From: Bradyrhizobium sp. Ash2021
Lineage (GTDB): Bacteria > Pseudomonadota > Alphaproteobacteria > Rhizobiales > Xanthobacteraceae
NCBI RefSeq assembly: GCF_031202265.1
Contig: NZ_CP100604.1
Span: 5,314,501 to 5,378,500 of the forward strand
Reading direction: 5' to 3'
Length of the DNA stretch: 64,000 nt
Shown here: piece by piece, positions 36,626 through 47,157 of the stretch
How the letters are laid out: every line of letters begins with the position of its first letter
Numbering within the stretch: position 1 is the first letter of the stretch
Program-made: the position numbers and the translations under genes
Notes under the pieces: generated by a model
Database searches by the model: none
Told to the model about the DNA's origin: nothing
The model's input: only the letters and a program-made list of their open reading frames with translations

Positions 36626-37030
36626 TCAGGCCTGTTCGATTTCGACGAGCGCGCCGGAAAAATCCTTCGGATGGAAGAACAACACCGGCTTGCCGTGGGC
36701 GCCGATCCTGGGCACGCCGTCGCCGAGCACGCGCGCGCCCTCCTTGATCAGGGTGTCGCGCGCGGCGATGATGTCGGGCACATCATAGCAGATGTGGTGG
36801 ATGCCGCCGTCGGCATTGCGCTCGACGAATTTGGCGATCGGGGAAGCGTCGCCGAGCGGCTGGATGAATTCGATCTTGGTGTTGGGCAGGGTTACGAAAA
36901 CCGTGATCACGCCGTGCTCCGGCAGCGGCACCGCTCCCGAGATTTCAGCACCGAACGCGCCGCCATAGATTTTGGCGGCCTTTTCCGCATCCTTGACCGC
37001 GATCGCGACATGATTGAGCCGGCCGAGCAT
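36626..37030 (-). CDS. mce: Methylmalonyl-CoA epimerase
   Basis: Interconverts the (R) and (S) forms of methylmalonyl-CoA in propionate breakdown. 134 residues, glyoxalase/VOC fold. LNHVAIAVKDAEKAAKIY carries the first metal His and GIHHICYDVPDI the second; the Glu ligand is in FSGALVEIEQ. I chose the start at 37030. Downstream of RNase J with a repeat between. Confidence 0.93.
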   Translation of the reverse strand: MLGRLNHVAIAVKDAEKAAKIYGGAFGAEISGAVPLPEHGVITVFVTLPNTKIEFIQPLGDASPIAKFVERNADGGIHHICYDVPDIIAARDTLIKEGARVLGDGVPRIGAHGKPVLFFHPKDFSGALVEIEQA

Positions 37031-37050
37031 GAAACTATCTCCCTTATATC

Positions 37051-37103
37051 TTGCGCGTGTTCTTGCCGCAAAACCGGCGGCCACTTTTGCGGAACACGCG
37101 CTA
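37051..37103. repeat. Extragenic repeat, copy 5 (at the RNase J stop)
   Basis: TTGCGCGTGTTCTTGCCGCA, AAACCGGCGGCCACTTTTGC and GGAACACGCG, a variant of the same family with complementary ends GCGTGTTC and GAACACGC. The RNase J stop TAG directly borders it. Confidence 0.6.
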
Positions 37104-38771
37104 AACCGTCAGAACATGTACGACGCACAGCGGCTTCTTGCCCCAGTGCTCGTTGATGGTGGCACGGACCGCACGGCGCACCGATTCCGCCATCGCATCG
37201 GGATCGCGCCGCCGCGCCCGCGGCAGGCCCTCGACCGTCGAGACCACGGCGTCGAACACGATCTCGTCGATGACCTCGCCGGCGGCATTCTTCTCGGGGA
37301 TGCCGACGAGATCAACCTCGGGATCGTCAACCAGTTCGCCCTTTTCGGTGATGGCGATGGCGACAAAGGCACAGCCGGCAAAGGCCAGCTTGCGCCGCTC
37401 CACCACCGCCCGCGACTTGGAGTCCTCCAGGATGGAGCCGTCCTTGTAGAGCCGCCCCGAAGGCAGTTCGTCGATGATGCCGGGATCGCCCGGTCCGAGC
37501 TTGACCAGATCGCCGTTGCGGCAAATCAGGACTTTTGGCACACCGGCCGCGCGCGCCAGCTTGGCGTGTTCCGACAGATGCAGCGCCTCGCCATGCACGG
37601 GAATCAGAAGCTGCGGCCGCACCCACGAAATCATGTCGCGCAGCTCGTCGCGGCGCGGATGGCCGGAGACGTGGACGAGATCGGTGCGGTCGGTGATGAC
37701 CTCGATGCCCTGGCTGACCAGACCATTGATGATGGCGCCGACCGCCTTCTCGTTGCCGGGGATGGTGCGCGAGGAAAAGATCACGCTGTCGCCCCTGTTC
37801 AGCGTCACCTGCGGATGGTCGTCATTGGCGATCCGCGCCAGCGCCGCGCGCGGCTCGCCCTGGCTTCCCGTACAGAGCGCCAGCACCTTGTCGGGCGGAA
37901 AATGGCCGTAGAGGTCGGCCCCGCGAAAATTCTGCACGCCATCGAGATGGCCGGTCTCGCGGGCGACCTGCACCACGCGCTCCATGGCGCGGCCGACCAC
38001 GACCACTTCACGATCGGCGGCTTTCGCGGCATCCGCCACCGCTTTCAGGCGAGCGACGTTGGAAGCAAAGGTGGTGACGGCGACCCGGCCCTTGGCGGCC
38101 TTCACCAGCTTCGTGATGGTGGCGGCGACCTCAGTCTCCGAGGGCGAGCGCCCATCCCGTACCGCGTTGGTGGAATCGCCGATCAGCGCCAGTACCCCGG
38201 CGTCGCCGAGCTCGCGCAGGCGCCGCTCGTCGGTAGGCAAGCCGATGATCGGCGTCGGATCGATCTTCCAGTCGCCGGTGTGCAGCACGGTGCCCGCAGA
38301 GGTGTGGATCGCCAGCGCATGCGATTCCGGAATCGAATGCGCGACCGGAATGAATTCGACATTGAACGGGCCGAGGTCGATGCGGCCGCCCGACGGCACC
38401 ACGGTGACGGGAATCTTGGGCGCGTTGCGCTCGGCGGCACATTTGGCCTCGAACAGCGCGGCGCTGAACTTGGTCGCGTAAATCTTGCATTGCAGCTTCG
38501 GCCAGAGGTCTATAATGGCGCCGAAATGGTCTTCATGGGCGTGCGTCAGCACCAGGCCGACCAGATTCTTGCGCTCTTTTTCCAGGAAGCGGATGTCGGG
38601 CATGATCAAGTCGATGCCCGGCAGATGCTCCTCGTCGCCGAAGGAGACGCCGAGATCGACCGCGAGCCAGGCGCGCTGATGCCGGTTGCCGAGGCCATAG
38701 ATCGACAGGTTCATGCCGATCTCGCCGACGCCGCCGAGCGGCGCAAAGGTCAATTCATCCGGCCGCGCCAT
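37101..38771 (-). CDS. rnj: Ribonuclease J
   Basis: Metallo-beta-lactamase/beta-CASP ribonuclease for 5'-end processing and decay of RNA. 556 residues. LVLTHAHEDHFGAIIDLWP has the HxHxDH zinc motif, ALCTGSQGEPRAALARI and VSGHPRRDELRDMISWV are beta-CASP motifs, and IPVHGEALHLSEHAKLA carries later ligands. A C-terminal domain follows. The start at 38771 shares one base with the birA stop. Confidence 0.93.
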   Translation of the reverse strand: MARPDELTFAPLGGVGEIGMNLSIYGLGNRHQRAWLAVDLGVSFGDEEHLPGIDLIMPDIRFLEKERKNLVGLVLTHAHEDHFGAIIDLWPKLQCKIYATKFSAALFEAKCAAERNAPKIPVTVVPSGGRIDLGPFNVEFIPVAHSIPESHALAIHTSAGTVLHTGDWKIDPTPIIGLPTDERRLRELGDAGVLALIGDSTNAVRDGRSPSETEVAATITKLVKAAKGRVAVTTFASNVARLKAVADAAKAADREVVVVGRAMERVVQVARETGHLDGVQNFRGADLYGHFPPDKVLALCTGSQGEPRAALARIANDDHPQVTLNRGDSVIFSSRTIPGNEKAVGAIINGLVSQGIEVITDRTDLVHVSGHPRRDELRDMISWVRPQLLIPVHGEALHLSEHAKLARAAGVPKVLICRNGDLVKLGPGDPGIIDELPSGRLYKDGSILEDSKSRAVVERRKLAFAGCAFVAIAITEKGELVDDPEVDLVGIPEKNAAGEVIDEIVFDAVVSTVEGLPRARRRDPDAMAESVRRAVRATINEHWGKKPLCVVHVLTV

Positions 38772-39583
38772 CAGGCTGCTCCCACGGAGGCTGCTGAGCC
38801 AAAATATACCTCGCCTGCGGCGATCGGCATGCGCTTGCCTTCCTGTGTCCGGACGATCAGGCATCCGGTTTCATCGATGGTGTCGAAGGTGCCTTCGATC
38901 GTCTGGCCGCCGGTCTGGATCGCGACCCGCTCGCCAAGCCCCGCGGCGCGCGCCAGCCACAGGGTGCGGATTTCCGCAAAGCCGCGGCCATTGTCCCAGA
39001 TGCCGCGGAATTCAACCCAGGCGTCCGACAGCGCTGAAAACAGCTCTTCGGCGCCGATATGGACGCCGAGCGCCGCCAGCGAGGTCGCTGGCGTCGGCGT
39101 GCCCTCGGGGGCGGCGATGACATTGGTGCCGATCCCGACCACGACCGCCAGGCGATCGCCCGCGACAGCTTCGGCCTCGAGCAGGATGCCGGACAGCTTT
39201 TGCCGTCCCGCCAGCACATCGTTCGGCCATTTCAGCGAGAATTTAAGCTGGTCCGATCCGCCCATCCGTAGCGCGGCCTCGATGCTGACCTTCTGCAGCG
39301 CGGTCTCCAGCGCCAGCCCGGCGGCAAAGCCGAGGGTCGCCGCGACCGCGGGCGATACGTCCACCACCTCGAGGATGCTGCTGGCGAGATTGCCGCGCGG
39401 CGCGATCCAGGCCCGCTGCCGCCGGCCGCGTCCCGCGGTCTGCTCGGAAGTGACGAACCACATCGGGCCCCGCTCGCCTTCGCGCGCGCGCGACATCGCT
39501 TCCGCGTTGGTCGAACCGATCTGGTCGAAGGCGGCTAAATGGTAACCCGCCGATTGGGCTCGAGAACCGAGCGAAAAGGCCAT
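38771..39583 (-). CDS. birA: Biotin--protein ligase
   Basis: Attaches biotin to carboxylase subunits through biotinyl-AMP. 270 residues. The biotin-binding loop is TAGRGRRQRAWIAP, with LKWPNDVLAGRQKLSGIL and VVVGIGTNV as further family motifs. There is no N-terminal helix-turn-helix, so it does not repress biotin genes as E. coli BirA does. It follows nuoN with no gap. Confidence 0.94.
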   Translation of the reverse strand: MAFSLGSRAQSAGYHLAAFDQIGSTNAEAMSRAREGERGPMWFVTSEQTAGRGRRQRAWIAPRGNLASSILEVVDVSPAVAATLGFAAGLALETALQKVSIEAALRMGGSDQLKFSLKWPNDVLAGRQKLSGILLEAEAVAGDRLAVVVGIGTNVIAAPEGTPTPATSLAALGVHIGAEELFSALSDAWVEFRGIWDNGRGFAEIRTLWLARAAGLGERVAIQTGGQTIEGTFDTIDETGCLIVRTQEGKRMPIAAGEVYFGSAASVGAA

Positions 39584-41020
39584 CTAAAAAAGCGATTTGG
39601 CTGCGGCCGTCGCCACGCTGACAAGCGGCCCCGGATAGGCGAAGAAGAAGATGTTGAAGAGACCCGCAACCGCCAGCACCGTGCGCAGCTCGATGCGCAT
39701 CGGATCGAGTGCGGGCAGCGGCTCCTCGAAATACATCACCTTGATGATGCTGAGATAGTAATAGGCGCCAACCACGGAGGTCAGGACGCCGATGACGGCG
39801 AGCGTGAACAGGCCCGCCTTGATCGCGGCGACGAAGACGTACCATTTGGCGAAGAAGCCGGCGAGCGGCGGCACGCCGGCGAGCGAAAACAGCAGCATCG
39901 CAAAGAAGAAGGCTAGCAGCGGATTGGTGCGCGAGAGGCCTGCGAAATCGCTGATCTGCTCGACCGCCTGGCCGTTGCGCTTCATGGTCAGGATGACCGC
40001 GAACGTGCCGAGCGTCATCGCGACATAGATCGCGATATAGACCAGCACGCCCTGCGCGCCCTCGACGGTGCCGGAGGCGAGCCCGACCAGCGCAAAACCC
40101 ATATGGCCGATCGAGGAATAGGCCATCAGGCGCTTGATGTTCGTCTGCCCGATCGCCGCGAACGATCCCAGCGCCATCGAGGCGATGGCCACGAACACGA
40201 TGATCTGCTGCCACTGCGGAACGATGCCGGGGAATGCCGTCAGCGTGACGCGGGTGAACACCGCAAGGGCCGCGACCTTTGGCGCGGAAGCAAAGAACGC
40301 GGTGACCGGTGTGGGCGCGCCCTCATAGACGTCGGGCGTCCACATGTGGAACGGCACCGCCGAGACCTTGAAACAAAGCCCGGCCAGCAGAAACACGATG
40401 CCGAACACGATCCCGACGTCGCCGGTCTTCGCCACGGCCGCAATGCCGGCAAAACTGACGGTGCCGGTAAAGCCGTAGATCAGCGAAGCGCCGTACAGCA
40501 GCATGCCCGACGACAGCGCGCCGAGGACGAAATATTTCAGGCCGGCCTCGGTGGACTTGGCGTTGTCGCGGTTGCTGGCGGCGACCACGTAGAGCGCAAG
40601 GCTCATCAGCTCCAGGCCGAGATAGAGCATGATCAGGTCGCCGGCCGAGATCAGCACCATCATGCCGAGCGTCGAGAGCACGACCAGGATCGAATATTCG
40701 AAGAGGCGCCGCGACGGATCGGACAGGAATTCTGCGGAGAGGATCAGCGTCGCCGCCGAGCCGATCAGCGCCAGGACCTTCAGGAAGCGGGCGAAATCGT
40801 CGACGATGAAACTGCCGCTGAAGGTCGTGAGCTTGCCGGCCGGCAACAGCAATTCCAATGCGCCGGTCGCGACCAAGAGGCATACCGCCAGCGTGGTGAC
40901 GAGCCTTGTCGTCCCCTGCCCGCGATAGGCACCGATCATCAACAGCGCCATGGCGCCGACCGCGAGCACGAGCTCGGGCAGCACCGGCTGCAACTGATAA
41001 CCTGCACTCGAAAAGCTCAT
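39584..41020 (-). CDS. nuoN: NADH-quinone oxidoreductase subunit N
   Basis: Antiporter-like membrane subunit of respiratory complex I. 478 residues, about 14 membrane helices, with proton-channel residues in SLALYVVAASNRDNAKSTEA (KS motif) and FKVSAVPFHMWTPDVYEGAP. Normal length. Next to nuoM. Confidence 0.96.
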   Translation of the reverse strand: MSFSSAGYQLQPVLPELVLAVGAMALLMIGAYRGQGTTRLVTTLAVCLLVATGALELLLPAGKLTTFSGSFIVDDFARFLKVLALIGSAATLILSAEFLSDPSRRLFEYSILVVLSTLGMMVLISAGDLIMLYLGLELMSLALYVVAASNRDNAKSTEAGLKYFVLGALSSGMLLYGASLIYGFTGTVSFAGIAAVAKTGDVGIVFGIVFLLAGLCFKVSAVPFHMWTPDVYEGAPTPVTAFFASAPKVAALAVFTRVTLTAFPGIVPQWQQIIVFVAIASMALGSFAAIGQTNIKRLMAYSSIGHMGFALVGLASGTVEGAQGVLVYIAIYVAMTLGTFAVILTMKRNGQAVEQISDFAGLSRTNPLLAFFFAMLLFSLAGVPPLAGFFAKWYVFVAAIKAGLFTLAVIGVLTSVVGAYYYLSIIKVMYFEEPLPALDPMRIELRTVLAVAGLFNIFFFAYPGPLVSVATAAAKSLF

Positions 41021-41029
41021 GGCGACGCC

Positions 41030-42541
41030 TTATTGCACGACCAGCGCGGCTGCCTTCACGGCAGTCACGGCGGTGTTGTAATTGTTTACCAGTTGCTGAA
41101 CCGAGGCCGCCGACATGTCGAGCACCGGCTTCGGATAGACGCCGAACAGGATGGTGAGCGCCACCAGCGGGAACAGCGTCAGGCTTTCGCGGAATGTCAG
41201 ATCCTTGATGCTCGCCAGCGACGGTTTGGTCAGCGCTCCGAACACCACCTTGCGGTAGAGCCAGAGCGCATAGGCCGCCGACAGAATCACGCCTGTTGTG
41301 GCGAAGGTGGCGGTCGGGATCGAGACCTTGAAGGTGCCGATCAGCGTCATGAATTCGCCGACGAAGCCGGATGTGCCCGGCAATCCGACATTGGCCATGG
41401 TGAAGACCATGAACACCAGCGCGTAGAGCGGCATCCGGTTGACCAAGCCGCCATAGGCGGTGATCTCGCGGGTATGCATGCGGTCGTAGACGATGCCGAC
41501 GCAAAGGAACAGCGCGCCCGAGACGATGCCGTGCGACACCATCTGGAACACGCCGCCGGCCACGCCCTGTGTGGTGCCGGCGAAGATGCCCATGGTGACG
41601 AATCCCATATGGGCGACCGACGAATAGGCGATCAGCTTCTTGATGTCTTCCTGCATCAAGGCCACCAGCGAGGTGTAGATGATGGCAATCACCGACAGCG
41701 AGAAGATCAGCGGCGCGAAGTCGTGCGAGGCCAGCGGGAACATCGGCAGCGAGAAGCGCAGGAAGCCGTAGCCGCCCATCTTCAGCAGGATCGCGGCCAG
41801 GATCACCGAGCCCGCGGTCGGTGCTTCCACGTGCGCGTCCGGCAGCCAGGTGTGCACCGGCCACATCGGCATCTTCACCGCAAAGGAGGCAAAGAACGCC
41901 AGCCAAGCCCAGGTCTGCAGGGAACGCGGCACCGCGGTGTGCATCAGCGTCGGAATGTCGGTGGTGCCGGCGTTCCAATACAGCGCCATAATCGCCAGCA
42001 GCATCAGGACCGAGCCGAGCAGCGTGTACAGGAAGAACTTGAAGGACGCATAGACCCGGCGCGGACCGCCCCACACCCCGATGATCAGGAACATCGGGAT
42101 CAGGCCGCCCTCGAAGAACAGGTAGAACAGCATCAGGTCGAGCGCGGAGAAAGTGCCGACCATCAGCGTTTCCAGCAGCAGGAACGCCATCATGTATTCG
42201 CGCACCCGCATCGTGACCGATTTCCAGCTCGCGATGATACAGAACGGCATCAAGGCGGTGGTCAGGATCACGAACGGCAGCGAAATGCCGTCGACGCCCA
42301 TGTGGTAGGTGATGCCGCTCGCCACCCACGACGCCTTCTCGACGAACTGGAAGTCCGGCTGCGCCGGATCGAAGCGCCAGACCAAAATCAGCGAGACCGC
42401 AAACGTGACCAGCGTGGTCCACAGCGCGATCCAGCGCGAGTTGCGCTTCGCTGCTTCATCTTCGCCGCGGCTGAGATAGATCACCAGCGCGCCGAGGACC
42501 GGCAGGAAGGTGACGACGGAAAGAATGGGCCAGGTTGTCAT
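41030..42541 (-). CDS. nuoM: NADH-quinone oxidoreductase subunit M
   Basis: Second antiporter-like subunit of complex I. 503 residues. [20 protein letters not shown] carries the conserved channel Glu and [20 protein letters not shown] the Lys-helix motif. The start at 42541 shares one base with the nuoL stop. Confidence 0.97.
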   Translation of the reverse strand: MTTWPILSVVTFLPVLGALVIYLSRGEDEAAKRNSRWIALWTTLVTFAVSLILVWRFDPAQPDFQFVEKASWVASGITYHMGVDGISLPFVILTTALMPFCIIASWKSVTMRVREYMMAFLLLETLMVGTFSALDLMLFYLFFEGGLIPMFLIIGVWGGPRRVYASFKFFLYTLLGSVLMLLAIMALYWNAGTTDIPTLMHTAVPRSLQTWAWLAFFASFAVKMPMWPVHTWLPDAHVEAPTAGSVILAAILLKMGGYGFLRFSLPMFPLASHDFAPLIFSLSVIAIIYTSLVALMQEDIKKLIAYSSVAHMGFVTMGIFAGTTQGVAGGVFQMVSHGIVSGALFLCVGIVYDRMHTREITAYGGLVNRMPLYALVFMVFTMANVGLPGTSGFVGEFMTLIGTFKVSIPTATFATTGVILSAAYALWLYRKVVFGALTKPSLASIKDLTFRESLTLFPLVALTILFGVYPKPVLDMSAASVQQLVNNYNTAVTAVKAAALVVQ

Positions 42542-44613
42542 CACTGGCCTCCCAAGCCGAACATGAACCAGGTGATTAATCCGGCGACCCCGATCAGCAT
42601 CGCAAAGGCGTAGTGATAGAGATAGCCGGTCTGGATCTTCACGACGTTGCGGGTGATGTCGAGCACCCGCGCCGATACGCCGTCGGGACCGAAGCCGTCG
42701 ATGATGTAACCATCGCCCTTCTTCCACAGGAAGCGGCCGATCCGCTTGGCCGGACCCACGAAGATGAAGTCATACAGCTCGTCGAAATACCATTTGTTGA
42801 GCAGGAACTGGTAGAGCATCGGGTGCTGGCGAGCGAGCTCGACCGGCAAATACGGCCGGCTGATATAGAAGATGTAGGAGATCACCGCACCCAGCGCCAT
42901 CATGACGGTTGGCAGCGGCACGAGCCAGCGCGGCATATTCTCCATGTCTTCCAGAATGTGCGGGTTCATCTTCACGGACTCGCGGAAGAATTCCTCGACG
43001 CCATGGCCGGCGAACAATTCCTTGAACGGGAGGCCAGCCAGGATCGACCCCGCCGCCAGGACGCCGATCGGGATCAGCATCCACAGCGGGCTCTCATGCG
43101 CCGCCTCGTAGTGCTCGGGATCGTGCGGCTCGCCGAAGAAGGTCTTGAAGATCAAACGCCACGAATAGAACGAGGTGAGGCCCGCCGCCCCGACCGTCAG
43201 CAGATAGGCATAGGTCGCGAACGGATTATGCGCCGCATAGGCGGATTCGATGATCGCATCCTTGGAGAAGTAGCCCGCAAACAACGGAAAGCCGGTCAGC
43301 GCCAGTGTGCCGATGCACATCACCGCGAAGGTGTAGGGAATCTTGCGCCACAGCCCACCCATATTGCGGATGTCCTGTTCGTGATGCATCGCGTAGATCA
43401 CCGAGCCTGACCCTAAGAACAGCAGCGCCTTGAAGAAGGCGTGCGTGAACAGGTGGAACATGCCGACCGAATAGGCCCCTGCCCCCATCGCCACGAACAT
43501 GTAACCGAGCTGCGAACAGGTCGAGTAGGCGACGATGCGCTTGATATCGTTCTGCACGAGGCCCACGGTCGCGGCAAAGAACGCGGTGGTGGCGCCGAAG
43601 AACATCACCACGGCCTGCGCATTGGGTGCGAGTTCAAACAGCGGCGACAACCGCGCCACCATGAACACGCCGGCGGTCACCATGGTCGCGGCGTGGATCA
43701 GCGCCGAGACCGGGGTTGGGCCTTCCATCGCGTCCGGCAACCAGGTGTGCAGCAGGAACTGGGCCGATTTGCCCATGGCGCCCATGAACAGCAACAGGCA
43801 GGTCAGCGTCAGCGCGTCGGCGTGCCAGCCGAAGAAATCGATGGTCTTGCCGGTCAGCCCCGGCGCGCCCGCAAAAATCGTCTCGAAATCGATGGAGCCG
43901 ATCAGCATGAAGATCGTGAAAATGCCGAGCAGAAATCCGAAATCGCCGACGCGGTTGACCACGAAAGCCTTGATCGCCGCCGCATTCGCCGAGGGCTTCT
44001 GATACCAGAAGCCGATCAGCAGGTAGCTCATGAGGCCGACGCCTTCCCAGCCGAAAAACAGCTGCACCAGATTATCCGCAGTCACCAGCATCAGCATCGC
44101 GAAGGTGAACAGCGACAGATAACTGAAGAAGCGCGGCCGGTAGGGATCCTCGTCCATGTAGCCGATCGAATAGAGATGCACGAGCGACGAAATGGTATTG
44201 ACCACCACCAGCATGACGGCGGTCAGCGTATCGACCCGCAGCGACCAGGCGACCTGCAAATCGCCTGAACTGATCCACGGGAACAGCGCGATTCGAGCGT
44301 CGTGGTGCATGAAGCCGACATCGACCAGCGTGACCCATGACAGACCCGCCGCCACCAGCAGCAGGCCCGTGGTGATCAGTTCGGCCGCGCGCGAGCCCGC
44401 CGCCGCCGGCTCGGCGACGTGGTGGTCGTCGTGGCCGTGATCGTCTTCGCCATGATCGTCATGGGCCGCCGACGCATGGGCGTCAGCGCCATGCGCGCCG
44501 TCGTGATGCTCGACCCTATCCCCGCCCGGATTGCGCGCATGCGCGCCGAAGATCGAGATCAGCGCCGCGAGAATGGCGCCGAGCAGCGGCAGGAAAACAA
44601 TTGCCTGAACCAT
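42541..44613 (-). CDS. nuoL: NADH-quinone oxidoreductase subunit L
   Basis: Distal antiporter-like subunit with the long lateral helix. 690 residues. [20 protein letters not shown] and [19 protein letters not shown] are diagnostic. Near residues 25-70 a His/Asp-rich loop ([18 protein letters not shown]) is inserted, which could bind metal ions at the membrane surface; such loops occur in some alphaproteobacterial NuoL. Confidence 0.97.
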   Translation of the reverse strand: MVQAIVFLPLLGAILAALISIFGAHARNPGGDRVEHHDGAHGADAHASAAHDDHGEDDHGHDDHHVAEPAAAGSRAAELITTGLLLVAAGLSWVTLVDVGFMHHDARIALFPWISSGDLQVAWSLRVDTLTAVMLVVVNTISSLVHLYSIGYMDEDPYRPRFFSYLSLFTFAMLMLVTADNLVQLFFGWEGVGLMSYLLIGFWYQKPSANAAAIKAFVVNRVGDFGFLLGIFTIFMLIGSIDFETIFAGAPGLTGKTIDFFGWHADALTLTCLLLFMGAMGKSAQFLLHTWLPDAMEGPTPVSALIHAATMVTAGVFMVARLSPLFELAPNAQAVVMFFGATTAFFAATVGLVQNDIKRIVAYSTCSQLGYMFVAMGAGAYSVGMFHLFTHAFFKALLFLGSGSVIYAMHHEQDIRNMGGLWRKIPYTFAVMCIGTLALTGFPLFAGYFSKDAIIESAYAAHNPFATYAYLLTVGAAGLTSFYSWRLIFKTFFGEPHDPEHYEAAHESPLWMLIPIGVLAAGSILAGLPFKELFAGHGVEEFFRESVKMNPHILEDMENMPRWLVPLPTVMMALGAVISYIFYISRPYLPVELARQHPMLYQFLLNKWYFDELYDFIFVGPAKRIGRFLWKKGDGYIIDGFGPDGVSARVLDITRNVVKIQTGYLYHYAFAMLIGVAGLITWFMFGLGGQ

Positions 44614-44621
44614 AGCGCTGC

Positions 44622-44930
44622 CTAGCCCTTCATCAGATTGACGTCTTCAACCGCGATCGAACCGCGGTTGCGGTAATACACCACCAGAACCGCCAGACCG
44701 ATCGCCGCTTCAGCCGCGGCCACCGTCAGCACCAGCAGCGCGAAGACCTGACCAACGATGTCGCCGAGGAAGGTCGAGAACGCCACCAGATTGATGTTTA
44801 CGGCGAGCAGGATCAGTTCGATCGACATCAGGATGACGATGATGTTCTTGCGGTTGAGGAAGATGCCGAGGATGCCGAGCGTGAACAGGATCGCGCCGAC
44901 CGACAGATAGTGTCCGAGACCGATCGTCAT
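44622..44930 (-). CDS. nuoK: NADH-quinone oxidoreductase subunit K
   Basis: 102 residues, three membrane helices, with the conserved membrane Glu residues in [16 protein letters not shown] and [19 protein letters not shown]. The start at 44930 ([16 protein letters not shown]) gives the family length. It overlaps the nuoJ stop by 4 bases. Confidence 0.96.
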   Translation of the reverse strand: MTIGLGHYLSVGAILFTLGILGIFLNRKNIIVILMSIELILLAVNINLVAFSTFLGDIVGQVFALLVLTVAAAEAAIGLAVLVVYYRNRGSIAVEDVNLMKG

Positions 44931-45565
44931 TGCACCCACTCCGCCGCATCCGCGTCCTGCAGGCCCTGGCCCGAGGCCACCTTGCGCACGCTCATCGCCA
45001 GTTCGGGCGTCCGCGCGTTCTGCACGTTGATGTCCTGCCGCTTGACGTTCGCCTTGTGGCGCAGCGTCAGCACGATGGCGCCGATCATCGCGACCAGCAG
45101 CACCATGCCCGCGATCTGGAAGTAATGGATGTACTTCGTATAGAGCACGAGGCCGAGCGCCTCGGTGTTGCTGACATTGGTCGGGATCGCCGCCGTGATC
45201 GATTTGGCGGTGCCGGGATTGATCACCCAGCTGCCGCCGACCAGCAGCAATTCGGCAAGGAAGATCGCGGCGATCACGAGACCAATCGGCAGATATTCCA
45301 GAAAGCCCGAGCGCAGTTCGGTGAAATCGACATCCAGCATCATGATCACGAACAGGAACAGCGTCGCGACCGCGCCGACATAGACGATCACCAGGATCAT
45401 CGCCAGGAACTCGGCGCCCATCAGGATGAACAGGCCGGAGGCGTTGACGAAGGCCAGGATCAAAAACAGCACGGAGTGCACGGGATTGCGCGACACAATC
45501 ACCATCACGGCCGACGCCACACAGACGCCGGCAAACAGATAGAAGAACAGCGCGGGAAAGATCAT
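44927..45565 (-). CDS. nuoJ: NADH-quinone oxidoreductase subunit J
   Basis: 212 residues, five membrane helices. [20 protein letters not shown] includes the pi-bulge helix that gates proton pumping. Its soluble C-terminus ([20 protein letters not shown]) is typical of alphaproteobacteria. Confidence 0.95.
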   Translation of the reverse strand: MIFPALFFYLFAGVCVASAVMVIVSRNPVHSVLFLILAFVNASGLFILMGAEFLAMILVIVYVGAVATLFLFVIMMLDVDFTELRSGFLEYLPIGLVIAAIFLAELLLVGGSWVINPGTAKSITAAIPTNVSNTEALGLVLYTKYIHYFQIAGMVLLVAMIGAIVLTLRHKANVKRQDINVQNARTPELAMSVRKVASGQGLQDADAAEWVQ

Positions 45566-45574
45566 GTCGTCCCC

Positions 45575-46069
45575 TTACCGGTACGGCGCGTCGAGTTCGA
45601 TAGATTTCGCAAGCTCACGCTCCCAGCGGTCGCCGTTGGCGAGCAGTTTCGCCTTGTCATAGTAGAGTTCCTCGCGGGTCTCGGTCGCGAATTCGAAATT
45701 CGGTCCCTCGACGATAGCGTCGACCGGGCAGGCTTCCTGGCACAGGCCGCAATAGATGCATTTCACCATGTCGATGTCGTAGCGAACGGTGCGGCGGGTG
45801 CCGTCGTTGCGGCGCGGACCGGCCTCGATGGTAATCGCCTGGGCCGGGCAGATCGCCTCGCACAGCTTGCAGGCGATGCAGCGCTCTTCGCCGTTCGGAT
45901 AGCGGCGCAGCGCGTGCTCGCCGCGGAAGCGCGGCGAGATCGGCCCCTTCTCGAAGGGATAGTTCAGCGTCGGCTTCGGCTTGAAGAAATAGCGCATGGC
46001 GAGGATGAACGCCGACACGAATTCGGACAGCAGCAGCGAGCGGGCGGTTGCGTTGATATTGACACTCAT
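45575..46069 (-). CDS. nuoI: NADH-quinone oxidoreductase subunit I
   Basis: 164 residues with two [4Fe-4S] ferredoxin motifs, [16 protein letters not shown] and [16 protein letters not shown] (clusters N6a and N6b), linking the peripheral arm to quinone. The start at 46069 ([16 protein letters not shown]) follows the nuoH stop by 7 bases. Confidence 0.97.
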   Translation of the reverse strand: MSVNINATARSLLLSEFVSAFILAMRYFFKPKPTLNYPFEKGPISPRFRGEHALRRYPNGEERCIACKLCEAICPAQAITIEAGPRRNDGTRRTVRYDIDMVKCIYCGLCQEACPVDAIVEGPNFEFATETREELYYDKAKLLANGDRWERELAKSIELDAPYR

Positions 46070-46076
46070 GGCGACC

Positions 46077-47147
46077 TCACTTCGGCGCGATGCCGGCGAA
46101 TTGCAGCACGCCGGCCACAATCACCACCATCGCAAGCGACATCGGCAGGAACACCTTCCAGCCGAGCCGCATCAGTTGATCGTAGCGGTAGCGCGGCACG
46201 ATCGCCTTCGCCATCGCAAACATGAAGAACATGAAGAACACCTTCAGCACGAACCAGATGATTCCGGGCACCCAGGTGAACGGGGGCAGCGCGACCGGCG
46301 GCAGCCAGCCGCCGAGGAACATGATCGTCGCGAGCGCGCACATCGTGGTGATCGCGACATATTCGCCGAGCATGAACAGCAAATACGGCGTCGAGCCGTA
46401 TTCGGTCATGAAGCCCGCAACCAGTTCGGATTCGGCTTCGACGAGGTCGAACGGCGGCCGGTTGGTTTCCGCCAGCGCCGAGACGTAGAACACCACGAAC
46501 ATCGGGAACAGCGGCCACACATACCAGTTCAGGATGGTCAGCTGCGGCAGGCCGATCAGGCTGCCGAACCCATGCGTATTCTGCGCCTCGACCACGCTCG
46601 AAAGGTTGAGCGAGCCCGCGCACAAGAGCACCGTGATGATCACAAAACCGATCGAGACTTCGTAGGACACCATCTGCGCCGCGGAGCGAAGGGCGGCCAG
46701 GAACGGATATTTCGAGTTCGATGACCAGCCGGCCATGATGATGCCGTAGATCGACAGCGACGAGATCGCGAAGATGTAGAGCACGCCGACATTGATGTCA
46801 GCGATCACCCAGCCGAGACTCATCGGGATCACGGCCCAGGCCGCCAGCGCCAGCACACACGAGACCAGCGGCGCCAGCAGGAACACGCCCTTGTTGGAGC
46901 CGGAGGGAATGACGGGTTCCTTCAGCACGAACTTCAAGAGGTCGGCGAAGGATTGCAGCAGGCCCCAGGGACCGACGACGTTGGGGCCGCGACGGATTTG
47001 TACCGCCGCCCAGATCTTGCGGTCGGCGAGCAGGATGTAGGCGATCGCGATCAGGAGCAGCACGAGCAGCAGCAGGCTCTGCGCGACCATGATGATCAGC
47101 GGCCAGAGAAAGCCGGTCCAGAACGAGCTTGCGAAGAATTCAGCCAT
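46077..47147 (-). CDS. nuoH: NADH-quinone oxidoreductase subunit H
   Basis: 356 residues, eight membrane helices; forms the quinone chamber with NuoB and Nuo[23 protein letters not shown] is split here as [11 protein letters not shown] and [10 protein letters not shown], both hallmark, and [20 protein letters not shown] is the charged loop near the quinone site. Confidence 0.97.
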   Translation of the reverse strand: MAEFFASSFWTGFLWPLIIMVAQSLLLLVLLLIAIAYILLADRKIWAAVQIRRGPNVVGPWGLLQSFADLLKFVLKEPVIPSGSNKGVFLLAPLVSCVLALAAWAVIPMSLGWVIADINVGVLYIFAISSLSIYGIIMAGWSSNSKYPFLAALRSAAQMVSYEVSIGFVIITVLLCAGSLNLSSVVEAQNTHGFGSLIGLPQLTILNWYVWPLFPMFVVFYVSALAETNRPPFDLVEAESELVAGFMTEYGSTPYLLFMLGEYVAITTMCALATIMFLGGWLPPVALPPFTWVPGIIWFVLKVFFMFFMFAMAKAIVPRYRYDQLMRLGWKVFLPMSLAMVVIVAGVLQFAGIAPK

Positions 47148-47157
47148 CAGGTCACGC

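Noticed and set aside
40103..42613. 836-codon open frame on the plus strand opposite nuoN/nuoM
   Set aside because: Arg/His/Asp-rich, no domain, and antisense to two certain genes; high-GC coding DNA commonly leaves the opposite strand open.
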